A DNA stretch of 64,000 nucleotides from assembly GCA_903955385.1 (NCBI GenBank), contig CAJBNH010000173.1, forward strand, positions 1 through 64,000. The letters are read 5' to 3'. Shown here in pieces: positions 43,360-52,845 of this stretch (positions are counted from its first letter, which is position 1; every line of letters starts with the position of its first letter). The position numbers were made by a program, and so were the translations under genes. This DNA comes from an uncultured Myxococcales bacterium. Its GTDB lineage: Bacteria > Myxococcota_A > UBA9042. The notes below the pieces were generated by a model. It made no database searches. It was not told the DNA's origin and was given only the letters and a program-made list of their open reading frames with translations.

Positions 43360-44124
43360 TCAGCCGATCAAGGCCGCGCGTGCCAGACTCCCGCTCCGCT
43401 GACTCAGCGCGTAGTGGCTTGCCCGCAGCACCTCGGATGGCGTGCCGCAGTCGTACCAAGCGCCTTGAGGCTCGACCCAGCGCACCTCGACCCCAGCTTG
43501 CATCGCCGGCAACAAGCCATGGCTGACGAGGCCGCTCTGCACTCGGGCGGGCAGCCAGTCGAGCATCTGCACGCCGTACACCGCAATTCCCGTGTAGATC
43601 GCCATGAAGTCGTGTGGTTGTGGCGCAGGCTTGCCGCCGATGTGCACGATGCGGCCGACGTCCACGCCATCCTTTGTGCACCCGACCGTATGGAGTTCCG
43701 GGCGCCGCGCTGTCCGGTGCATCGCCAGCGTGGCCAGCGACCCCGGCTGGTGCGAGGCGATCACCCCGCTCAGGTCGAAGTCGTGCCAGACGTCGCCGTT
43801 GACCAGCAGAAAAGCGCCAGCCGTTCCACCTCGCAGGAAAGTCTCCGCGTTCTTCAACCCGCCGCCAGTGCCCAAGATCTCTGGCCGTTCGTCGAACCAC
43901 GTCAGGCGCACGCCCAGCTGTCGGCCGTCGCCCATTCGGTCGCGGATTTGCTCGCCCAGATGAAACAAATTCACGCCGATATCCCGTACACCCGCTTTGG
44001 CCAGCTGGCGCACGGCGCGCTCGATCAGCGGCTCGCCACCGATCTCGACCAGCGGCTTGGGAACCCGGTCGGTCCAGGGTCGCAGCCGGGTGCCAAGGCC
44101 TGCCGCCAGAATGAATCCGCGCAT
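43360..44124 (-). CDS. Sugar-phosphate nucleotidyltransferase
   Basis: 254 residues, a single NTP-transferase domain. The signature LAAGLGTRLRPWTDRVPKPLVEIGGEPLI (nucleotide loop and catalytic Lys), EILGTGGGLKNA and the metal Asp in LLVNGDVWHDFD are all present. Small enzymes of this type include MurNAc-1-P uridylyltransferase (MurU) and mannose-1-P guanylyltransferases. No beta-helix acyltransferase domain follows. It converges on the VWA-FHA gene with a 26-bp gap and is divergent from nuoE. The sugar substrate cannot be assigned. Confidence 0.9.
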   Translation of the reverse strand: MRGFILAAGLGTRLRPWTDRVPKPLVEIGGEPLIERAVRQLAKAGVRDIGVNLFHLGEQIRDRMGDGRQLGVRLTWFDERPEILGTGGGLKNAETFLRGGTAGAFLLVNGDVWHDFDLSGVIASHQPGSLATLAMHRTARRPELHTVGCTKDGVDVGRIVHIGGKPAPQPHDFMAIYTGIAVYGVQMLDWLPARVQSGLVSHGLLPAMQAGVEVRWVEPQGAWYDCGTPSEVLRASHYALSQRSGSLARAALIG

Positions 44125-44230
44125 CTCGCTCTCCTCTTCGCAGGGGTCACCCGTCGGCTCCGGGCCAGGCGGGTGTTTCGGACTCTAGGCTGGGGCGCTG
44201 CATCACGCAAAAACCATGACTTGCACAAGA

Positions 44231-44248
44231 CCTGACCGAAAGGTCAAA
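44231..44248. promoter_or_regulatory. Inverted repeat CCTGACC-N4-GGTCAAA, copy 2
   Basis: TGACC-GAAA-GGTCA with flanks CC and AA, identical outside the 4-nt spacer to 34904-34921. It ends 55 bp before the -35 box of the nuoE promoter, so an activator or repressor could act there. Confidence 0.5.
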
Positions 44249-44303
44249 GATCGCCAACCCCGCATGGCGCCACGAACCTTGTGCTGTGGCGGGAGGGGGT
44301 GCC

Positions 44304-44332
44304 TTGACATTCGGCGGACCCCCGTCTAAGTA
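44304..44332 (+). promoter_or_regulatory. Promoter of the nuo operon
   Basis: TTGACA (44304-44309), 17 nt, TAAGTA (44327-44332). Confidence 0.55.
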
Positions 44333-44565
44333 GCCGCAGTCCGTTGCCGTCGTTGTTTCGGCGGGATCGGGCTCCCCGAATCGAGAGCGTCCGCGGCCGG
44401 TGACTGCTGGGAAGGGTCCTGGTCGGCGTTCGACAGCATCATGTGTTTCGCCCCCGGCCACGCCCGAGCGCGCTTCCCGTTTGGCGTGGCCCGTTCCTTC
44501 GGTCCAGACGACGGCGCGCCGGCATCCCGGCCGCCGCACGCGGTCACCCCCGGTCCGAGGTCTTC

Positions 44566-45090
44566 ATGATGGGTTCCCTGGCATTCTCGAGCACCTCGAA
44601 GCAGAGGATCGCCGAGTTGGTCGCGCGCTATCCGCGCAAGCAGGCAGCGTTGATTCCCACGCTGTACGTCGCTCAGGACCAGTTCGGTCATCTGTCGGAC
44701 GCCGTCATGCAGCTGGTCGCCGACGAGCTCGAGCTACCGCTTGCGTCGGTGTTCGCGACGGCAATGTTCTACACCATGCTCCGCAAGAAGCCGGTGGGGA
44801 CGTGGCACCTGCAAATTTGCGCAAATGTTTCCTGTGGCCTGCGCGGCTCGGACCATCTGGTCGGGCTGGTGCAGGACGTGCTGGGCATTGGCCCCGGCGA
44901 GACGACGGCAGACGGCCTGTTTACGCTCGAGATCGTCCAGTGCCTTGCGGCCTGCGGCTATGCCCCCGCGCTACAGGTCAACAAGAAGGACTACTTCAAC
45001 GTCACGCCCGACGGGCTGAAGGCGCTGATCGAAGAGCTGCGCACCCAGCGGACCGAAAAGTCGCCCGAGACGGAGGCCGCCCATGCCTGA
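44566..45090 (+). CDS. nuoE: NADH-quinone oxidoreductase subunit E
   Basis: 174 residues. NuoE is part of the NADH-dehydrogenase module of complex I and binds a [2Fe-2S] cluster, here by C85, C90 (ICANVSC) and C126, C130 (CLAAC). The helical start (IAELVARYPRKQAALIPTLYVAQDQFG) and VFATAMFYTML are typical. GAGG is spaced well before the ATG at 44566. It overlaps nuoF by 8 bp. Confidence 0.95.
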   Translation: MMGSLAFSSTSKQRIAELVARYPRKQAALIPTLYVAQDQFGHLSDAVMQLVADELELPLASVFATAMFYTMLRKKPVGTWHLQICANVSCGLRGSDHLVGLVQDVLGIGPGETTADGLFTLEIVQCLAACGYAPALQVNKKDYFNVTPDGLKALIEELRTQRTEKSPETEAAHA

Positions 45091-46354
45091 GCATCGCGTA
45101 CTGCTGCGCAACCACCTGGGCAAGGACCTGACCAAGCTCGACGAGTACAAGAAGCTCGGCGGCTTTGGCGTGTGGCCGAAGTGGGTTGCTCAAGGTCCCG
45201 CCGCCATCCACAACGAGGTCAAGGCGGCCAACCTGCGTGGTCGCGGCGGAGCTGGCTTTCCCGCTGGCGTGAAGTGGGGCTTCCTGCCGAACGACGGCCG
45301 CCCCCGCTACCTCGTCGTCAACGCCGACGAAGGCGAGCCCGGCACGTTCAAGGACCGCTACTTCCTCGAAGACGACCCTTTCCGGCTGATCGAGGGCTGC
45401 CTGCTGACCTCGTACGCCCTGAACATCCACACCTGCTACATCTACATCCGCGGCGAGTTCTGGCGCGCCATCGACGTGATGGAGAAGGCCATTGCCGACG
45501 CGCGCAAGGCCGGCTGGCTGGGCAAGGACATCCAAGGCTCCGGCTTCGACCTCGAGATCTATACCCACCCCGGTGCGGGCGCGTACATCTGCGGCGAGGA
45601 GACGGCGCTGATCGAGTCGATCGAGGGCAAGCCCGGACAACCGCGGCTGAAGCCTCCGTTTCCCGCCAACATCGGCCTGTTCGGGATGCCCACAATCGTC
45701 AACAACGTAGAGACGTTGGCGTGCGTGCCCGTGATCCTCGAGATCGGCGCAGACGGCTTCAACGCCCTGGGAACGCCCAAGAACGGCGGCACCAAGCTGG
45801 TCGGCGTCAGCGGCCACGTGAAGAAGCCGGGGCTGTTCGAGGTCAAGCTGGGCCTGTCGTTGCGCGAGATCATCTACGACCTCGCGGGCGGCATCCTCGA
45901 CGACCGCGAGCTGTTGGGGGTGATCCCTGGCGGCTCGTCGTGCCCGTTCCTGACCGCCGAGCAGGTGGATCAGGTCACGTCGATGGACTTCGACGGCTTG
46001 AAGGGCGTGGGTTCGATGTTCGGCACCGCCGGCATCGTCGTCATGCACGACGGCACCGACCTGATCGACGTGCTGAAGCGCGTCACTGGCTTCTACCGCC
46101 ACGAGAGCTGCGGCCAGTGCACGCCCTGCCGTCAGGGCACCGGCTGGCTCGCCGCCATCGTCGAGAAGATGGACCAAGGCCTTGCTGACGAGTCCCACAT
46201 CGACCTTCTGATCGACGCCTGCACCGGCATCGAGGGCAACACCATCTGCGCACTGGGAGAGGCCGCGGCCTGGCCGGTGCGCTCGGTCGCCACCCGGTTC
46301 CGTCCGCAGCTTGCAAAGGCCATTGCCGCCCGCTCCGCCGCTTTCGGCAGCTAG
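45083..46354 (+). CDS. nuoF: NADH-quinone oxidoreductase subunit F
   Basis: 423 residues. NuoF binds NADH and FMN and carries a [4Fe-4S] cluster at C343, C346, C349 (SCGQCTPCRQGTGW) and C389. The NADH/FMN glycine-rich loop LRGRGGAGFPAGVKW (residue 53 on), NADEGEPGTFKDR and GAGAYICGEETALIESIEG are visible. It is full length and translationally coupled to nuoE. Normally nuoG follows; here nuoJ does. Confidence 0.97.
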   Translation: MPEHRVLLRNHLGKDLTKLDEYKKLGGFGVWPKWVAQGPAAIHNEVKAANLRGRGGAGFPAGVKWGFLPNDGRPRYLVVNADEGEPGTFKDRYFLEDDPFRLIEGCLLTSYALNIHTCYIYIRGEFWRAIDVMEKAIADARKAGWLGKDIQGSGFDLEIYTHPGAGAYICGEETALIESIEGKPGQPRLKPPFPANIGLFGMPTIVNNVETLACVPVILEIGADGFNALGTPKNGGTKLVGVSGHVKKPGLFEVKLGLSLREIIYDLAGGILDDRELLGVIPGGSSCPFLTAEQVDQVTSMDFDGLKGVGSMFGTAGIVVMHDGTDLIDVLKRVTGFYRHESCGQCTPCRQGTGWLAAIVEKMDQGLADESHIDLLIDACTGIEGNTICALGEAAAWPVRSVATRFRPQLAKAIAARSAAFGS

Positions 46355-46388
46355 TTTCGTTTCACGTCCTCCGCTCCCAGAGGAAGCC

Positions 46389-46994
46389 ATGCCCACCGAG
46401 CTCCTCGTGTTCTACGTCCTGGCCGCTGGCGTCGTTTTGTCGACCGCCGCGATGCTGCTGCCGCCGATGGGTCGCAACCCGATCCACTCGGCCATCGCTC
46501 TCATCGTGTCGTTCTTCTTTCTGGCGGGGATCTACGCCCTGCTGTCGGCGCATCTGCTGGCGGCCGTGCAGATCATCGTCTACGCCGGCGCGGTCATGGT
46601 GTTGTTCACGTTTGTGATCATGCTGTTGAACTTGACGCCAGACCAGATTCGCGAGCCGCGCATCACCGCCACGACCCTCATCGGCAGCGGTCTGGGGCTG
46701 TTCGTGTTCGGCAAGCTGCTCAGCGCCTTGGCTCTGGCCAGCAACGGCGCCAAGTCCGTCGACTTGAACGATGGCACGCACGCGACGTTCGGCTCGGTGA
46801 CCGAGGTAGGGCGGATGCTCTACACGACGTTCCTGGTGCCGTTCGAGCTCGTGTCCGTGCTGCTGCTGGTGGCGGCGGTCGGCGCCGTTGTGCTGGCCAA
46901 GCGCAGCCTGAAGTACAAGGACCGGCCCAAGAAGGAAGCGCCCGCCGCGCACGCCGTCGCAGCCACCGACCACGACACGCACGCCGCTCACTAG
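46389..46994 (+). CDS. nuoJ: NADH-quinone oxidoreductase subunit J
   Basis: 201 residues, five transmembrane helices in the membrane arm of complex I. The conserved NPIHSAIALIVSFFFLAGIYALL and the helix VQIIVYAGAVMVLFTFVIMLLNL are present. The C-terminal tail is rich in Ala, His and Asp (DHDTHAAH). AGAGGAAG precedes the ATG at 46389. It directly follows nuoF with a gap of about 35 bp. Confidence 0.95.
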   Translation: MPTELLVFYVLAAGVVLSTAAMLLPPMGRNPIHSAIALIVSFFFLAGIYALLSAHLLAAVQIIVYAGAVMVLFTFVIMLLNLTPDQIREPRITATTLIGSGLGLFVFGKLLSALALASNGAKSVDLNDGTHATFGSVTEVGRMLYTTFLVPFELVSVLLLVAAVGAVVLAKRSLKYKDRPKKEAPAAHAVAATDHDTHAAH

Positions 46995-47024
46995 GCCCCG
47001 CAGTTCCGACCCGTCGAGGTTCCC

Positions 47025-47333
47025 ATGACCGCCATCCCGCTCGGCCACCTGCTCGGACTCGCCGCGATCCTCTTCACCATGGGGCTCGTGGGCGTGCTGA
47101 CCCGGCGCAACCTGCTGCTGATCCTCATGTCCATCGAAGTCATGCTGAACGCGGTGAACCTGACGTTTGTCGCGTTCTCCCGCTACAACGGCTGGACCGA
47201 GGGGCATGTGCTCGCCTTCTTCCTGATCGCCATCGCTGCTGCCGAGGCCGCCGTCGGACTCGCACTCGTGCTGTCGGTCTTCCGGCTCAAGAACGCCACC
47301 TACGTCGACGAGCTCCGCCTCCTCAAGAGGTAG
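47025..47333 (+). CDS. nuoK: NADH-quinone oxidoreductase subunit K
   Basis: 102 residues, three transmembrane helices. The two buried glutamates needed for proton pumping lie in LLILMSIEVMLNAVNLTFV and IAIAAAEAAVGLALVLSVFR. It is the usual size and follows nuoJ after about 30 bp. Confidence 0.97.
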   Translation: MTAIPLGHLLGLAAILFTMGLVGVLTRRNLLLILMSIEVMLNAVNLTFVAFSRYNGWTEGHVLAFFLIAIAAAEAAVGLALVLSVFRLKNATYVDELRLLKR

Positions 47334-47382
47334 CCGCTTCCGTGCCGAGAGGATCGCACCTGCATCCCGGAGAGCCCTTCCG

Positions 47383-49485
47383 ATGACGTACAACCCTTCC
47401 GCACTGCTGCCGGTGATCGTCCTGCTGCCGCTGCTGGGCGCCCTGTTCAACGGGCTGCTCGGTTCGCGCCTGTCGCGCCAGACGGTCTACGCGATCTCCA
47501 ACACCACGGTGCTCGCGTCGTTCCTGTTGAGCGTCATGGTGTTCCTGGGCCTGCGCGGCGCCATGGTCACCGCGCCCGACGCTGCCTTCCGCTACACGCT
47601 GTACGAGTGGATTGCGGCGGGAAGCTACAAGTTCGAGATCGCGTTCCTGGCTGACCAGTTGAGCGCCGTGATGCTGCTCGTCGTCACCGGCGTCGGCTTT
47701 CTGGTGCACCTGTACTCGACCGGCTACATGCACGAGGACCCGGGTTACGCGCGCTACTTCTCGTACCTGAATCTCTTCATCTTCTCGATGCTGATGCTGG
47801 TGCTGGGCAAGAACCTGGCCATGCTCTTCATTGGTTGGGAGGGGGTCGGCGCCTGCTCGTACCTGCTGATCGGCTTCTGGTTCAAGGACATGGACAAGGC
47901 CGCCGCGGGCCAGAAGGCGTTCATCGTCAACCGCATCGGCGACGTCGGCTTTCTGGCGGCGATGATGCTGCTGCTGGCGTATGGCAACGGTTCGGTCGAT
48001 TTTGACCACCTGCGGGTGGTGTTCTCCGACTCTGCCCACATGCTGGACCACGCGCCGACGGTTACCCTCATCGCGCTGCTGCTGTTCGTCGGCGCCGCGG
48101 GCAAGTCGGCGCAGATCCCGCTGTACATCTGGCTGCCGGACGCGATGGCGGGCCCGACGCCCGTGTCGGCTCTGATCCACGCAGCGACCATGGTGACGGC
48201 CGGCGTCTACATGATCGCCCGCATGAACTTCCTGTTCGCGCTGACGCCGCACGCCATGACCGTCGTGATGATGGTGGGCGCAACGACGGCACTGGTGGCC
48301 GCGTCGATCGGTCTGGTGCAGAACGACATCAAGAAGGTGCTGGCGTACTCAACCGTGTCCCAGCTGGGCTTCATGATCGTCGCCGTGGGGGCCGGTGCCT
48401 ATGCCGCCGGCGTCTTCCACCTGATGACCCACGCCTTCTTCAAGGGCGCGCTGTTCCTCGGTGCCGGCGCGGTCATCCACGCCCTGCACCACGAGCAGGA
48501 CATCCGCAAGATGGGCGGCCTGAAGAAGAAGCTGCCCATCATCCACTGGACGTTTCTGATCTCGTGCATCGCGATTGCGGGCCTGCCGCCGCTCGCCGGT
48601 TTCTTCTCCAAGGACGCGATCCTTGCGGAAACACTGGCCTTCCGCCCCAACACCGAGAAGATCGCCACCTACTACGGCGAATCGTTCGAGCGTCAGGCCC
48701 GCGTCAAGGTGATGGCCGACAAGGCGCCCGACCAGGCCAAACTGGCCGTCGCGGTCAAGGCTGAGCGCGATGCTTACGTGAAGTCGGTCGAAGACCTGGC
48801 GATCTGGCGCAAGGTGGCCTTCGCGCTGTGCCTGCTGGCCGCGTTCATGACCGCGTTCTACATGTTCCGCCTGTACTTCCTGACGTTCAGCGGCGACTAC
48901 CGCGGCGACCACCACACCTGGGACCACGCGCACGACGCGCCCTGGCCGATGGCGACCGCGCTTGTCCTGCTCGCGTTTCTGTCGTTCGTCGGCGGCTGGG
49001 TCGGGACGCCGTTCTTCCACAACCAGTTCAACTTCTTCTTCCATTGGCTGGAGCCGGTGCTCGCCCGTGGAGAGGAGTTGTTGGACGGTCACATGACTCC
49101 TGCGCTCGAGTACGGCCTGATGGCCGCCTCGACGGTCGTGGCGGCCTTGGGTGTGACGCTTGCGTGGTGGATGTACCGCAAGGGGCCCAGCGAACTGGGA
49201 GCCAACCTTGCGAACCGCATGAGCTTTATCTACGACGCCCTGCTGAACAAGTACTACGTCGACGAGTTCTACGACCGGGTCGTCGTCCGCCCGCTGCGTG
49301 CGGTGTCGCAGGCGGCGTTCCAGGTCATCGACCGCATCATCGTCGACTTGGTGATGGTGCGCGGACCCGGCTACGTCCTGCTCGGCGTCTCCCACGCCGG
49401 TCGCCTGCTGCAGAACGGCGAGGTTCAGACCTATCTCGTCGGCGTCGTCCTTGGCATCGCCCTTCTGGCCTACTACCTCGTCTGA
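47383..49485 (+). CDS. nuoL: NADH-quinone oxidoreductase subunit L
   Basis: 700 residues, the distal antiporter-like proton channel of complex I with its long C-terminal lateral helix. Typical motifs: GWEGVGACSYLLIGFW (with the conserved Glu), AGKSAQIPLYIWLPDAMAGPTPVSALIHAATMVTAGVYM, and KKVLAYSTVSQLGFM. The region about 425-475 is hydrophilic with many Lys and Ala, longer than in E. coli. GGAGAG precedes the ATG. Confidence 0.97.
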   Translation: MTYNPSALLPVIVLLPLLGALFNGLLGSRLSRQTVYAISNTTVLASFLLSVMVFLGLRGAMVTAPDAAFRYTLYEWIAAGSYKFEIAFLADQLSAVMLLVVTGVGFLVHLYSTGYMHEDPGYARYFSYLNLFIFSMLMLVLGKNLAMLFIGWEGVGACSYLLIGFWFKDMDKAAAGQKAFIVNRIGDVGFLAAMMLLLAYGNGSVDFDHLRVVFSDSAHMLDHAPTVTLIALLLFVGAAGKSAQIPLYIWLPDAMAGPTPVSALIHAATMVTAGVYMIARMNFLFALTPHAMTVVMMVGATTALVAASIGLVQNDIKKVLAYSTVSQLGFMIVAVGAGAYAAGVFHLMTHAFFKGALFLGAGAVIHALHHEQDIRKMGGLKKKLPIIHWTFLISCIAIAGLPPLAGFFSKDAILAETLAFRPNTEKIATYYGESFERQARVKVMADKAPDQAKLAVAVKAERDAYVKSVEDLAIWRKVAFALCLLAAFMTAFYMFRLYFLTFSGDYRGDHHTWDHAHDAPWPMATALVLLAFLSFVGGWVGTPFFHNQFNFFFHWLEPVLARGEELLDGHMTPALEYGLMAASTVVAALGVTLAWWMYRKGPSELGANLANRMSFIYDALLNKYYVDEFYDRVVVRPLRAVSQAAFQVIDRIIVDLVMVRGPGYVLLGVSHAGRLLQNGEVQTYLVGVVLGIALLAYYLV

Positions 49486-49495
49486 GGACCGCGAT

Positions 49496-51151
49496 ATGGA
49501 AACCACGTTCGCGCAAGCCTGGCTCGAGCTCAACGGTGTCGGCGGTTTTCCGCTGCTGACGCTTCTGACTGCGCTGCCACTGGTTTTTGCCGCCATCAGC
49601 CTGATGCTTCCTGGCGATCAGCCCGGCGCCCACAAGGCCCTGGGCTTCGCAGGCTCCATCGTCACGTTCCTGGTCAGCATGGTGGTCTGGTCGCGGTTTG
49701 ACACCGGTCTGGGGCACATGCAGCTGGCGGACGACTTTGCCTGGATTCCCGGCATCGGTGCGCGGTGGACGATGGCGGTCGACGGCCTTTCGCTGCCACT
49801 CGTGCTGCTGACCACGTTCCTGACGCCGCTGGTGTTTGTGGGCGCCTGGTCGGCGATCGACAAGCGGTGGAAGGAGTTCACGATTGCCATGCTGGTCCTC
49901 GAGACCGGCATGCTCGGCTCGCTGCTCGCGGTCGACCTGCTCGTGTTCTATGTGTTCTGGGAGATCATGCTGGTTCCGATGTACCTGATCATCGGCCTGT
50001 GGGGCGGCAAGGCCCGCATCTACGCGACCCTGAAGTTCTTCATTTACACGATGTTCGGCTCGCTGCTGATGCTCGTCGGCATCCTGTATCTGTACGGCAA
50101 GACTGGCGGATCGTTCTCGTTGCGCGAGTTCGCCGCGCTGCACCTCACGGACAAGGAGCAGCTCTGGCTGTTCGGCGCCTTCGCCCTCGCGTTCCTGATC
50201 AAGGTGCCGGTCTTCCCCTTCCACACGTGGTTGCCCGACGCGCACACCGAGGCCCCGACCCCCGGCTCCGTCATCCTCGCCGGCGTGCTACTGAAGCTGG
50301 GCACCTACGGCCTGTTGCGCTTTGCCATTCCGATGTTCCCGGCGGCGATGGGCACGTTTTCGCCCCTGCTGCTGTCGCTTGCGGTCATCGGCATCGTGTT
50401 CGGCGCCATGATGGCGTACGTCCAGACCGACGTGAAGCGATTGGTCGCCTACTCGTCCGTCAGCCACTTGGGCTTCGTGATGCTCGGCATCGTCATCTAC
50501 AACGAAGAGGCCTTGCAGGGCGCTGTGTTGCAGATGGTGAACCACGGCCTGTCGACCGGCGCGCTGTTCCTTCTGGTCGGCTTCCTGTACGAGCGACGTC
50601 ACACCCGGGAAATCGCCGACTTTGGCGGCATCGCCAAGCGCATGCCGGTCTACGCAGCGTTCTTCGTCTTCGTCACCATGTCCAGCATTGCGCTGCCCCT
50701 GACCAATGGCTTCGTGGGTGAGTTCCTCATCTTCGGCGGCTCGTTCAAGGAGGGCATCCACTCCGCGATGCTGCAGCCCGAGACCGGCATCGCCTGGCGC
50801 ACGACGGTGCTCGTCGGGGTCAGCATCGCGACCTCGGGCATCGTGCTGGGCGCCATTTACATGCTGTCCATGGTTCGTCGCGTGTTCTTTGGCGCCATTG
50901 GCAAGCCTGAGAACGAGGCGCTGCACGACCTGACGCTGCGCGAGAAGCTGCTGATGTCGGTGCTGGCGGTCATGATCGCCTGGATCGGCTTGGTTCCCGG
51001 CGGGTTCCTGAAGGTCAGCGAGGCGACCGTGCACGCTATGGTCCAGCCCAACCGGCCGGCCATCCTGCAGGTTCGGTCGCCTCTGGACTACCAACGTGAG
51101 CAGTCGCGCCGGGCCCCTGCCCAGGCGGCTGAAGAGGCCAAGGCCGAATAG
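49496..51151 (+). CDS. nuoM: NADH-quinone oxidoreductase subunit M
   Basis: 551 residues, a proton-translocating antiporter-like subunit. Signatures are WEIMLVPMYLIIGLWGG, IKVPVFPFHTWLPDAHTEAPTPGSVILAGVLLKLGTYG and DVKRLVAYSSVSHLGFV. The ATG at 49496 lies 10 bp after the nuoL stop with GAGG before it. The C-terminus ends in a basic/Ala tail. Confidence 0.97.
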   Translation: METTFAQAWLELNGVGGFPLLTLLTALPLVFAAISLMLPGDQPGAHKALGFAGSIVTFLVSMVVWSRFDTGLGHMQLADDFAWIPGIGARWTMAVDGLSLPLVLLTTFLTPLVFVGAWSAIDKRWKEFTIAMLVLETGMLGSLLAVDLLVFYVFWEIMLVPMYLIIGLWGGKARIYATLKFFIYTMFGSLLMLVGILYLYGKTGGSFSLREFAALHLTDKEQLWLFGAFALAFLIKVPVFPFHTWLPDAHTEAPTPGSVILAGVLLKLGTYGLLRFAIPMFPAAMGTFSPLLLSLAVIGIVFGAMMAYVQTDVKRLVAYSSVSHLGFVMLGIVIYNEEALQGAVLQMVNHGLSTGALFLLVGFLYERRHTREIADFGGIAKRMPVYAAFFVFVTMSSIALPLTNGFVGEFLIFGGSFKEGIHSAMLQPETGIAWRTTVLVGVSIATSGIVLGAIYMLSMVRRVFFGAIGKPENEALHDLTLREKLLMSVLAVMIAWIGLVPGGFLKVSEATVHAMVQPNRPAILQVRSPLDYQREQSRRAPAQAAEEAKAE

Positions 51152-51201
51152 CGATACGCCCACGCGGACCTGCGTCACGCAGGCGCCACGAGAGAATCGA
51201 C

Positions 51202-52845
51202 ATGCTGCACGATCTCGCCCTGACCACTCCGCTGCTGATCCTGCTGTTTGCGGGGCTGTTCACGCTCGTCGTCGACCCGTTCCTGCCTGCAGGGGACCAG
51301 TCGCGCCGCTTTTGGGGGCCCTTCAACGCCGCCATGTCTGCCGCCGCCATCGTGGCTGCCGCGCTGATGTGGAAGTCGGGCCACCACGAGATGCAGACGG
51401 TCGCCTTTGGCGCGCACTTGTCGGCATCGACCTATTCGCTGTTCTTCGTCTCGCTCGTGTCGCTGGTCGGCATGATGACGCACCTGTCGAGCCCCAAGTA
51501 CATGCTCGAGCAGGGCGTAGGCTACGGCGAGTACTTCGCGATGGTCAGCTTTGCGACGTTCGGCATGGCGACGATGGTCTCTGCTGAGAGCGTCATCACG
51601 CTGTTCATCAGCCTCGAGATCATGTCGATGGCCATCTACGTGCTGGTCGCGTTCAAGCGCACCTCGATCGCCTCGGTCGAAGCCGGCATGAAGTACTTCA
51701 TCATGGGCTCGGTCGCTTCGGCGCTGCTGCTCTACGGCATGGCTTTCCTGTACGGCCTGTCCGGCGGCACCACGTTTGTCGAGATCCAGCGCGCCCTTGT
51801 GACCGCCAAGCCTGACCAGGCTGTGTGGCTGGGCCTTGCGGTTCTGCTGACGCTTGCCGCCTTCCTGTTCAAGGTCGCGGCGGTGCCCTTTCACATGTGG
51901 GCGCCTGACGCCTACGAGGGCGCGCCCACCACCGTCACCGGCTTCATGGCCAGCGGCGTCAAGGTGGCGGCGTTCGGCGCGCTGCTGAAGATCCTGTACG
52001 CCGCGTTGGCGGGGCAGGGCATGGACGACCTGCATCTGCCCGTCGCAGCGATTCTTTCCACGGTGGCGCTTGTGACCATGACGGTCGGCAACTTGCTGGC
52101 GTTGGTCCAGAAGAACGTCAAGCGGATGCTCGCCTACTCGGCCATCGCCCACGCCGGCTACCTGCTGCTGGGCACGGTGGCCTCGACCGTCGACCCGGTG
52201 CTGGGCGCGCCCTATGCGGTTCCCGGCGGTGCGGTGCCGTTCTATCTCATCGGCTACTCGCTCGCGTCGCTGGCCGGCTTTGCTGCTTTGGCCTCCCTGG
52301 GCAAGAACGGCGAAGAGCTGACGACCGAGCACCAGCTGGCGGGCTTGGGTCGCCGCTATCCGTTCGCCGGCGCAGTGCTCAGCTTGGCGATGCTGTCGCT
52401 GGCGGGCGTTCCGCCGACGCTGGGCTTCTTTGGCAAGCTGGAGCTGCTGCGCGAGGTTCTGGCCGTCGACAACGCCAAGTACCTGCCGCACGCCATCATC
52501 CTGGTGCTCAACTCGGTGGTCAGCGCCTACTACTACCTGCGCGTCACCGTCTACGTCTACATGCGCCCTGAGCCCAAGGTCGAGCGCGAGTACGTGACCG
52601 AGCCCTCGCTGACGTGGGCCATGGGCTTGGCCGCGGCCGCGATTCTGGCGATTGGTGTCATGCCCGGCAAGGCAATCAACGTGGCGACCCTGTCGGCCCA
52701 CGCGGTTCGCACGGGCATCGCCACGAAGAATCTGGTGCACCTGCGCGGGCCCGATGCGCCGGCCAAGGTTGCCGAAGTTGCCGCCGCGCCTCAGGAAGCG
52801 CCCGCCGCTCCCGTCGCTGAGCCTGCCGTCATTCCGCAGCCCTGA
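51202..52845 (+). CDS. nuoN: NADH-quinone oxidoreductase subunit N
   Basis: 547 residues, the third antiporter-like subunit. Signatures are LFISLEIMSMAIYVLVAFKR, AAVPFHMWAPDAYEGAPTTVTGFMASGVKVAAFG and NVKRMLAYSAIAHAGYLLLG. The last 50 residues are an Ala/Pro/Glu-rich hydrophilic tail. It ends the operon. The following 291 bp hold GC-rich direct and inverted repeats near 53080-53120 but no gene and no clear T-run terminator. Confidence 0.97.
   Translation: MLHDLALTTPLLILLFAGLFTLVVDPFLPAGDQSRRFWGPFNAAMSAAAIVAAALMWKSGHHEMQTVAFGAHLSASTYSLFFVSLVSLVGMMTHLSSPKYMLEQGVGYGEYFAMVSFATFGMATMVSAESVITLFISLEIMSMAIYVLVAFKRTSIASVEAGMKYFIMGSVASALLLYGMAFLYGLSGGTTFVEIQRALVTAKPDQAVWLGLAVLLTLAAFLFKVAAVPFHMWAPDAYEGAPTTVTGFMASGVKVAAFGALLKILYAALAGQGMDDLHLPVAAILSTVALVTMTVGNLLALVQKNVKRMLAYSAIAHAGYLLLGTVASTVDPVLGAPYAVPGGAVPFYLIGYSLASLAGFAALASLGKNGEELTTEHQLAGLGRRYPFAGAVLSLAMLSLAGVPPTLGFFGKLELLREVLAVDNAKYLPHAIILVLNSVVSAYYYLRVTVYVYMRPEPKVEREYVTEPSLTWAMGLAAAAILAIGVMPGKAINVATLSAHAVRTGIATKNLVHLRGPDAPAKVAEVAAAPQEAPAAPVAEPAVIPQP

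Larger units (their letters stand above)
44125..44565. other. 441-bp divergent gap before nuoE
   Basis: This gap lies between the nucleotidyltransferase gene (minus) and nuoE (plus). It holds the inverted repeat at 44231-44248, the TTGACA promoter at 44304 and a leader of about 230 nt before nuoE. Open frames continue through the leader in the nuoE frame, but their sequence is Arg/Pro-rich and unlike NuoE. No gene is convincing. Confidence 0.6.
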
